Shown here piece by piece: positions 37,785-43,576 of a stretch of DNA of 64,000 nucleotides; positions within the stretch are counted from its first letter, which is position 1; each line of letters starts with the position of its first letter. Both the position numbers and the translations under genes were made by a program. The DNA lies in assembly GCF_019966575.1 (NCBI RefSeq), contig NZ_JAINFK010000002.1:310001-374000 (forward strand), given 5' to 3'. Under the pieces are notes generated by a model, which did not search any database, was not told the DNA's origin, and saw only the letters and a list, made by a program, of their open reading frames with translations. The stretch is from Oricola cellulosilytica. Lineage in GTDB: Bacteria > Pseudomonadota > Alphaproteobacteria > Rhizobiales > Rhizobiaceae.

Positions 37785-38402
37785 CTAATGGTCTCCCCCC
37801 GTGTTGGCGCTTGCGCTCACGCCTCCGGCACTGCTTTCCGCCTCAGCCGAACTTCCGCCAGTTTCGGCTTCCGCTTCGGCTCCACCATTGTGACCGCCCC
37901 CTGTCTCGGCTTCCGCGGATGTGCCATCAGTCTCGGCTTCAGCTTCAGCGCCGCCGTTATGGTCATTGTCGCCGTTTCCGCCGTTACCCCCATTCCCGCC
38001 ATTATCTCCGTTATCGCCGTTACCTCCATCTCCGTTATCGCCGGTACCTCCATTCCCACCGTTGTCGCCATTTCCGCCGTTTTCGCCGTTGCTGCCGGTG
38101 TTTGTGCTGCCGCCCAGGCCGTCGCCGGCTTCCCTACCGCCAAGGTCTCGGAGAGCGCGGAGCAATGTCGTCCTGATCGGCGGGCATTGTTCAAGCTGGT
38201 CCAGAGACAGGATTTCAGTCCGGTTCTTCGCGTAACAACAGGACAGATAGTTGGCTTCCGTCAGTGGCTGGCACTGGGCGGCGGACAAGATCAAACGCGG
38301 CACTTCCTGGGCTGATGCCTTCTGCCCGAATGGACTGGAAAATAGAAGCACCGTCGCTGCAACGGACAGCCTGCTCGTCTTTCTGAGGTGACTAAAGGAC
38401 AT
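37785..38402 (-). CDS. Secreted Asn-Gly/Ala-Glu repeat protein
   Basis: A 205-residue protein with a signal peptide (residues 1-31, ending KASA-Q). The mature N-terminal 60 residues carry four cysteines (C44, C55, C56, C73), likely disulfide-bonded. Residues 100-147 are low-complexity Asn-Gly-Asp-Gly repeats, and residues 148-192 are two copies of a 23-residue unit starting HNGGAEAEAET. No known domain is recognised. It has a very strong Shine-Dalgarno (GAAAGGAGGTTGTC). The AEAE pattern recurs in the 713-residue protein at 41321, suggesting a related structural role. Confidence 0.75.
   Translation of the reverse strand: MSFSHLRKTSRLSVAATVLLFSSPFGQKASAQEVPRLILSAAQCQPLTEANYLSCCYAKNRTEILSLDQLEQCPPIRTTLLRALRDLGGREAGDGLGGSTNTGSNGENGGNGDNGGNGGTGDNGDGGNGDNGDNGGNGGNGGNGDNDHNGGAEAEAETDGTSAEAETGGGHNGGAEAEAETGGSSAEAESSAGGVSASANTGGDH
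37827..37961 (-). repeat. Two-copy 69-base coding repeat
   Basis: Tandem repeat inside the secreted 205-residue protein. Each copy encodes HNGGAEAEAET followed by SAEAE; the copies differ by a few substitutions (TDG versus TGG). The second copy is slightly degenerate at its end. Confidence 0.7.
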
Positions 38403-38596
38403 GACAACCTCCTTTCATCCCAAGTCGGCAAATCAGCCAGCTTCCTGCCAGCCGTTCACCCCGCTAACCAGACGTTAACGAAATTTTATTATGACATCGG
38501 CCCCCTTTCCGCGGAATCCGTTTCGGCTTGGGTTGCGTAGTCTATTCCGGCTAGGCAGAACGGGTATGGCAAGAGAGGGCTGAAAGGGGGAATGCA

Positions 38597-39208
38597 ATGA
38601 CCCGCCTCATCGCGCTTGCAATTTCCGCACTAATTGCGGTTGGTTGTAGCCAAACAACGTTTGTCTCCTCCACGGCGAGCCTCGGAACATCCGATAGCGA
38701 AATCGCCTTTTCCAGCGCTTTCATGAAGCTGGACGGGAATGCCTTTCCTCCTCCCGCATTTCACAAATTCTGTGCTGAAAGCCCACGTCTCTGCGCAACG
38801 TCTGACGGGAGCCGGACGGTCGAGCTGACGCCGGCCCGAATTGCCCAACTCAAGGCAGTGAACGTTTATGTCAACAATCGCATAAAGGAACAGGATGACC
38901 GTGTGACGGCCGGACGCTGGGACGACTGGCGACTGCCTACCAAAGTCGGCGATTGCGAGGATTTCGCGATTCTGAAAAAAGACCGCCTGACAAAGCAAGG
39001 GTGGAGCCCGGCAGCGCTCCTGCTCACCGTCGCAACCTTCCGCGGCGAAGGCCATGTCGTCCTGACGGTCCGGACCGACAAGGGCGATTATATTCTCGAC
39101 AACCGCACCGATTCGATCCGCATCTGGTCTCGCGCGCCCTACCGCTTTTTCGCGCGCCAGTCACAGGTTCGACACGGCAAGTGGGAAAAGATCGTCAAGG
39201 AAATCTGA
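38597..39208 (+). CDS. LapG-like transglutaminase-type cysteine protease (BTLCP)
   Basis: A 203-residue bacterial transglutaminase-like cysteine proteinase. The catalytic triad is visible: C120 in VGDCEDFAILKK, H153 in GEGHVVLTVRT, D168 in YILDNRTD. The N-terminus (MTRLIALAISALIAVGC) looks like a lipoprotein or secretion signal. LapG of Pseudomonas, the best known member, cleaves a type I-secreted adhesin in the periplasm. Members of this family without a LapD partner are common in Hyphomicrobiales, so a role in this locus is inferred from position only. ATG 38597 follows AAAGGGGGAATGCA. Confidence 0.82.
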   Translation: MTRLIALAISALIAVGCSQTTFVSSTASLGTSDSEIAFSSAFMKLDGNAFPPPAFHKFCAESPRLCATSDGSRTVELTPARIAQLKAVNVYVNNRIKEQDDRVTAGRWDDWRLPTKVGDCEDFAILKKDRLTKQGWSPAALLLTVATFRGEGHVVLTVRTDKGDYILDNRTDSIRIWSRAPYRFFARQSQVRHGKWEKIVKEI

Positions 39209-39244
39209 CGCGCGGGCCGAACCCTGGATTGCCCTGCCGTCATC

Positions 39245-39835
39245 TCAGTCCCGGAAGCCATATTTTCGCATGATCGCCCAGATGGCCTTGTTGAGGTTCG
39301 CAAGCTGGGTGATGCTTTCCGTGATGCGCTGAATCTCAACGGTATCGAGTTCTTCAACCTTTCCGTACCGAACTCGATCTTTGGTCTCGGCAATTCGCAT
39401 TAGCTGCGTGGCGCCCCGGCCGCTTTCGGGATCGAAGGAATAGATACAGTGATTGTATTTGTTGCGTAGCCGAAGCTCTCTGGTCAGCCTGGCGGTGACG
39501 TCCAAGATGTCTTTGCGACACTCCGACGGGGTTTTCTCCGTCTTTGCGAGCCGCTCAACTAGGTCGATTCGCGCCCGAGGCGTATTCAAAGTAAGGAAAA
39601 TTATAATGGCCGTTTCCTTGTCGGTTCTGGCCAAGCCGCCAATCAGATATATGAGAAGGCTTTCCGTGTTTGTCCAAGTGTAGTTGAGCTGGCCCACCAA
39701 CAAGAGAACGCGTTGCAACTGCGATGCGGGGTCATCGCTCCGGCGAGCTTCAGCTGCGGGTGATCGCTTATCTTTGTGCGCCCTCTCCTGCTTTCGTTCG
39801 GCTTTCGCGTCCCGGATTTTTTCGCCGGTTCCCAT
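39245..39835 (-). CDS. Hypothetical protein with HEPN-like RNxxxH motif
   Basis: A 196-residue protein of unknown function. Residues 1-35 are charged and probably disordered. The rest is all-helical, with hydrophobic helices (LQRVLLLVGQLNYTWTNTESLLIYLIGG) and R124-N-K-Y-N-H129 (LRNKYNHC). R-polar-x3-H is the catalytic motif of HEPN ribonucleases, and the surrounding helical layout is compatible with that fold. It begins eight bases after the stop of the LuxR-type regulator and is cotranscribed with it. The HEPN assignment is tentative. Confidence 0.7.
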   Translation of the reverse strand: MGTGEKIRDAKAERKQERAHKDKRSPAAEARRSDDPASQLQRVLLLVGQLNYTWTNTESLLIYLIGGLARTDKETAIIIFLTLNTPRARIDLVERLAKTEKTPSECRKDILDVTARLTRELRLRNKYNHCIYSFDPESGRGATQLMRIAETKDRVRYGKVEELDTVEIQRITESITQLANLNKAIWAIMRKYGFRD

Positions 39836-39843
39836 GCCGAGGT

Positions 39844-40632
39844 CTAAGCCTTGTCGCCCATTCCGCGATCATGGGCAAAATACAAGGCCGCCGCCTCCGT
39901 GCGGTTATGGACACCAAGCTTACGAATGATGTTGTGAATGTGGATCTTGACCGTATTTTCCGACAACTGCAGATCCGCTGCGATAATCTTATTTTGATGG
40001 CCCTGCGCGACCATTCCAAGAACTTCTTTTTCTCTTGCGGTCAGGTTTTCGAGCATACTCTCCTCAGTCTCCGGTTCCATCTTCAACGTGGATTCGGCAA
40101 ATCGCTCATCGGCAACGCCGTTTCCGGATTTCCGCCCGTCGTGGAAACTGCGGAACATGTGCGGCGGGAAATACTCGCCCCCCTTCAGCATAATCAGAAT
40201 AATTGACAGCCAGATGTCGAGATTCACATCGGTCGGCAAGACACCGCTGACAGTGCCAGTTGCGATTAGATCAAGCAACTCGTCATCCGGGACAAAATGC
40301 GCGGGCGCCAACAAGGCAATGGTGGTGTTCGGATCCGCATTCGTCCAGCGGGCTGGAGCCTCGCCGAGTTCAGCAAGGAAATCCCGATCGATCAGCACAA
40401 GTTGCGCACTCAGGGTCGCAGGTCTGCGGACTTCTTCAGGGTCGGAGAACCGCTTGACCGATAGCCACGGAAAAGCTCGCTCTACCGCGCCCGTCAGGGC
40501 ATCTGAAACAATACCGTCACGAGCGATGATCAGCAGTGATGGCTGCCGAAGCTCATCCCGGGCGTAGGGGCCAGAGACACCTTGGTTATCCAGATTCCGA
40601 TTTTCTTTGGACAGGGATACCGACTGGTACAT
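39844..40632 (-). CDS. LuxR-type (CsgD/NarL-like) regulator with degenerate receiver
   Basis: A 262-residue regulator. The C-terminal HTH (residues 193-255) is a clear LuxR/FixJ type: LTAREKEVLGMVAQG, LSENTVKIHIHNIIRKLGV. The N-terminal part resembles a receiver. D82 (VLIDRDF) could be the phosphoacceptor, but the usual acidic pair after strand 1 is IARDG, the switch Thr/Ser is missing (LLAPAHF), and the conserved Lys of LPK is replaced (LPTD). GGEYFPPHMF near 151-160 is common in CsgD-like proteins. It sits divergent from the secretion substrate gene, so it is a likely controller of the locus. Confidence 0.85.
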   Translation of the reverse strand: MYQSVSLSKENRNLDNQGVSGPYARDELRQPSLLIIARDGIVSDALTGAVERAFPWLSVKRFSDPEEVRRPATLSAQLVLIDRDFLAELGEAPARWTNADPNTTIALLAPAHFVPDDELLDLIATGTVSGVLPTDVNLDIWLSIILIMLKGGEYFPPHMFRSFHDGRKSGNGVADERFAESTLKMEPETEESMLENLTAREKEVLGMVAQGHQNKIIAADLQLSENTVKIHIHNIIRKLGVHNRTEAAALYFAHDRGMGDKA

Positions 40633-41320
40633 ATCACAACCCCCAACCCTTCACGCTAGGTGGACCAGACTTTTGCGACATGCCCCTACCACGAAGGGTA
40701 AACTATAGTCGCATAGGGCTAAATAGATCAATCGAGCTATTCGCGGCTAGCCGTTTCGGCGATAGGCGGAAGGAGCTGTTCCGCGCCCTATCGCGATCAC
40801 CCTCCGCTGTGAGATTTTCAGGGGAGCTATCCGGTAGTGAGGACGCTGGTCAGAATCCCTTTCAAGTCTCTTGATGGATAAGTCAGTTGCGCTTTCCGAT
40901 CCGAGTGCCGCGGGCCTGCTGCGCCAGTTGAATGGCTCCATCCATCGAAAGTCCAACCCCGGACCCGAACGTCTAGACGGTTAGCCGCTTCCTATTCCGA
41001 TGATCTAACACGAAGTGTTCTCTTCTTCACGCGACGCGTGAGCGCGACACTGTCCCCGTTGAAAACGACTGACCGTTGCGGGGTCTTGCCGCGTGGAGTT
41101 TGTAATTGCGCGGCGCGCGTTCGTACCCGCAGCTGTCGTCCGGAAAAAGAGGAGGGAGGCAGTCGCACAGCAGAACCCAATAAAGTCTGTAGAGGCGCCG
41201 GCCGCGTAGATGCGCGTCAAGGCTCTCGAACAATCCATAGACTGAAACAAGCCGACCAGCGAAGAGCCTAGCAAGATGAGCAGGCGTCAAGCTGTCCGGC
41301 TTCATCGAGAGGATGAAATC
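40633..41320. other. Divergent promoter region and long leader of the repeat-protein gene
   Basis: About 690 bases with no credible gene on either strand, separating the LuxR-type regulator from the 713-residue protein gene. It contains two short palindromes (41007-41019 and 41027-41041). The remaining 280 bases before the start codon would form a long leader. Open frames on the minus strand here are shadows of the repeat gene. Confidence 0.5.
41027..41041. promoter_or_regulatory. Perfect 15-bp palindrome upstream of the secretion substrate gene
   Basis: TCACGCG-A-CGCGTGA is a perfect inverted repeat, with a second one (AACAC-GAA-GTGTT, 41007-41019) eight bases to its left. The pair lies in the divergent region between the LuxR-type gene and the 713-residue protein gene and is a candidate operator, or an mRNA hairpin if transcription starts upstream. 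Confidence 0.4.
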
Positions 41321-43462
41321 ATGGCACAACGTCACTTCTTCCCATGGGAACTGGAGCAGGAGCAGGAGCAGGAGCAACTGCAAGGCCAGGGCCAGCTCCA
41401 AGGGCAGCTTGGACTGCAGTACAGCGAAACCGAGGCGGAGGCGGAAGCGGAAGCAGACGCCGATGCGGAAGCTGAAGCCGGCGCGGAAGCTAACGCCGGC
41501 GCGGAAGCTGACGCCGAGGCAGAAGCGGAGTCTGAATCTGAATCCGAAAGCACATCGGAATCCGAATCCGAAAGCGAGTCCGAAAGCGAGTCCGAGAGCG
41601 AGTCCGAGTCGGAGGCGTCTGCCGAGGCGGACGTTGACGTCGAAAACGACATCACCAACACCAACGAGAACATCAACAAGAATGAAACGGAAGTTGACGT
41701 TGACGTAGAAGTCGAAGCCGAGTTCGAACTCGACATGTCGGAGTACGACCCCTTCTCCGAGGTTGAACTTGACAATTCCGAGATCGAGAACCTGATCATT
41801 GCCAAGGAAAGCACCGTGGATCTCGACCCTGGTGACGACATCGATGTCGCCATTTCGGGCCTGAACAACTCGCTGAATGGCGAGGGCAATGACAGCGCGA
41901 TCGTTATCAATCAGGTTGCGACCCTCAATGACGAGGACGAGCTCCACAACCCCTCGGTAGCCAACAACGCACCCTTCACGCAGACCTTCAACGTGACGGC
42001 TGGCGAAGCTGAAGCAAGTGAAGGCATCCAGGCCGGAGGCCGGGGTGGCGACACCGACGGTGACGCCGAGTCTGAAGGCGGCGAAGGCGACGAAGCCAAT
42101 GCCAACACGTCCGGCGATATTGAGGGCGGCGAAGGCGAAGGCGGCGAAGGTGAAGGCGGTGAGGCCGAAGGTGGTGAAGGCGATGAAGGCGGTGACGCTT
42201 CGTCAGCCGCGATAGCGCTTGGCGGTCTTGGCGTCGGTGTCGGTCTCGGCGGCAACGCTGACGAAGGCGGTGAAGGCGGCGAAGGCGGTGAAGCTGAGTC
42301 CGAAGGCGGTTACGGTGAAGCTGACGAAGGCGGAGACGCCGAGTCCTATGGTGGTGAAGGCGAAGGCGAAGACGCCGGATTCGCAATGTCGTTCGGCGGC
42401 GAAGGCGAAGGCGAAGAAACCGGTGAAGCCGAATCCGAAGGCGGTGAAGGCGAAGGTGGTCGCACCGGTGACGCTGAATCCGAAGGCGGCGAAGGCGAAG
42501 CCCAGCAAGGTGGCGAAGCTTCCTCGGAAGGTGAAGCCGAAGCCGAGGATGCCGGCAGCAATACCGCCAACGGCGGCAATGAGACTGGTGGTGCGAATGC
42601 TACGGGTACCGGTTCCGGTACCGGTACTGGTACCGGTATTCTCGGAGTTGGGACAGGCGTCGGTACCGGAGTAGGCACCGGTGTCGGAACCGACAGCGGC
42701 GATGCTGGCGATGCTGGCGATGGCTCTGGCGGCAGCAATACTGCGACCGGCGGTAACGGCGGCACCGCGACCGGTGGCGACAGCAATGGCACCGGCGGCG
42801 ATGGTGACGAAGCCGAAAGCGGTCATAGCGTCGGCCTTGGCGGCGACGGTGGTGACGCAACGAGCGGCAACAGCGTTGGTACGGGCGGTGCCGCCGGAAA
42901 TGCCCTTGGTGGCGACAGCATCGGCACCGGCGGTGACGGCGACGAGGCCTATGGCGGCCACAGCATAGCGCTTGGCGGCGACGGCGATGAAGCCGAAGGC
43001 GGCGACGGCGGCCACGGCGGTGACTCCGAGGGTGGCGACGGCGCAGGCGCCGGAGCCGGCTACGGTCACGCCGCGGCGGCAGCCGCTGCTGAAGGCGGAG
43101 CCGGTGGTGCCGGTGGAAACGCCCACAGCGGCAACGGAGCCGGCGGTGCAGGTGAAGGCGGGTTCGCAATGGGCGGCGATGCCATCGCGTGGAGCGCGGG
43201 CGGCCATGCCGGCAACGCAGCGACCGGTGACGGTGGCTTCGGTGGTGCTGGCGGAACGTGGGGTTCCAACAATGGTGACGACGGCTTCGTTGAAGGCAAT
43301 TCCATTGCTTCCGCCGATGCCTACGTCGACGATACCTCATCCTTCAACCTGGACATCGTGATGGGTGCCAACCTGCAGCAGAACGCGGTCGACATGACCG
43401 TGGTCGGCGGCAACCTCTCCAGCTCGGTTACAAACGTCGGTGAGGATGACGGTATCGCGTAA
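41321..43462 (+). CDS. Extremely acidic, cysteine-free Gly/Glu/Ser repeat protein (likely type I-secreted)
   Basis: A 713-residue low-complexity protein with no recognised domain. In order: LEQEQEQEQLQGQGQ (residues 11-30), Ala-Glu/Ala-Asp repeats (36-70), Ser-Glu repeats (70-100), an Asp/Glu/Asn stretch with INQVATLNDEDEL (196-208), Gly-Gly-Glu-Gly repeats (230-410), Thr-Gly repeats (428-458), four 15-residue GGDGDEA repeats (492-551), Gly/Ala-rich repeats (560-650), and a non-repetitive C-terminus (660-713). It has no cysteine and very few Lys or Arg. No Sec signal is present. The ATG at 41321 follows AGAGGA. Genes for an ABC exporter and adaptor lie downstream on the same strand. Confidence 0.85.
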   Translation: MAQRHFFPWELEQEQEQEQLQGQGQLQGQLGLQYSETEAEAEAEADADAEAEAGAEANAGAEADAEAEAESESESESTSESESESESESESESESESEASAEADVDVENDITNTNENINKNETEVDVDVEVEAEFELDMSEYDPFSEVELDNSEIENLIIAKESTVDLDPGDDIDVAISGLNNSLNGEGNDSAIVINQVATLNDEDELHNPSVANNAPFTQTFNVTAGEAEASEGIQAGGRGGDTDGDAESEGGEGDEANANTSGDIEGGEGEGGEGEGGEAEGGEGDEGGDASSAAIALGGLGVGVGLGGNADEGGEGGEGGEAESEGGYGEADEGGDAESYGGEGEGEDAGFAMSFGGEGEGEETGEAESEGGEGEGGRTGDAESEGGEGEAQQGGEASSEGEAEAEDAGSNTANGGNETGGANATGTGSGTGTGTGILGVGTGVGTGVGTGVGTDSGDAGDAGDGSGGSNTATGGNGGTATGGDSNGTGGDGDEAESGHSVGLGGDGGDATSGNSVGTGGAAGNALGGDSIGTGGDGDEAYGGHSIALGGDGDEAEGGDGGHGGDSEGGDGAGAGAGYGHAAAAAAAEGGAGGAGGNAHSGNGAGGAGEGGFAMGGDAIAWSAGGHAGNAATGDGGFGGAGGTWGSNNGDDGFVEGNSIASADAYVDDTSSFNLDIVMGANLQQNAVDMTVVGGNLSSSVTNVGEDDGIA
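41354..41620 (+). repeat. Coding simple-sequence repeats (Gln-Glu, Ala-Glu, Ser-Glu)
   Basis: Near-perfect short tandem repeats within the 713-residue protein gene: GAGCAG units (Glu-Gln), then GAAGCN/GCNGAN units, then TCCGAAAGCGAG units (Ser-Glu). Codons vary enough to keep most runs imperfect, but the tract is a likely site of length variation. Confidence 0.75.
42794..42973 (+). repeat. Four tandem 45-base repeats encoding GGDGDEA units
   Basis: Copies start at 42794, 42839, 42884 and 42929. Each encodes a 15-residue unit of the form GGDGDEA-x-x-G-H-S-I/V-x-L/T. The second copy contains GGDGGDATS, which fits the RTX consensus GGxGxDxxx; the others have Glu instead of Asp or are degenerate. 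A partial fifth copy follows. Confidence 0.8.
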
Positions 43463-43484
43463 GCGAATGCCGTAAAACCAGAAC

Positions 43485-43509
43485 GGACTGCGCGGTCTCC
43501 GCGCAGTCC
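43485..43509 (+). terminator. Strong hairpin between the two putative substrate genes
   Basis: A perfect 11-bp stem (GGACTGCGCGG with CCGCGCAGTCC, loop TCT) lies 22 bases after the 713-residue gene stop. No T-tract follows, so it probably stabilises or partly terminates the message, raising expression of the first gene over the downstream secretion genes. Confidence 0.55.
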
Positions 43510-43576
43510 ACTTTCCGGGGCGGCGAAATTCCCGACGGGCATGGTCCCGGCGCAAGGCGACGAAGGGGTTTGTCCA

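Noticed and set aside
42203-43207. A 334-codon minus-strand frame with Ala/Val/Gly repeats
   Set aside because: It is the reverse complement of the Gly-rich repeat region; repetitive DNA keeps several frames open. The plus-strand frame has the ribosome-binding site, distinct ends and operon context.
41354-43300. Possible CRISPR array from the many direct repeats
   Set aside because: Repeats are coding, in frame, of variable unit length and lack unique spacers of constant size.
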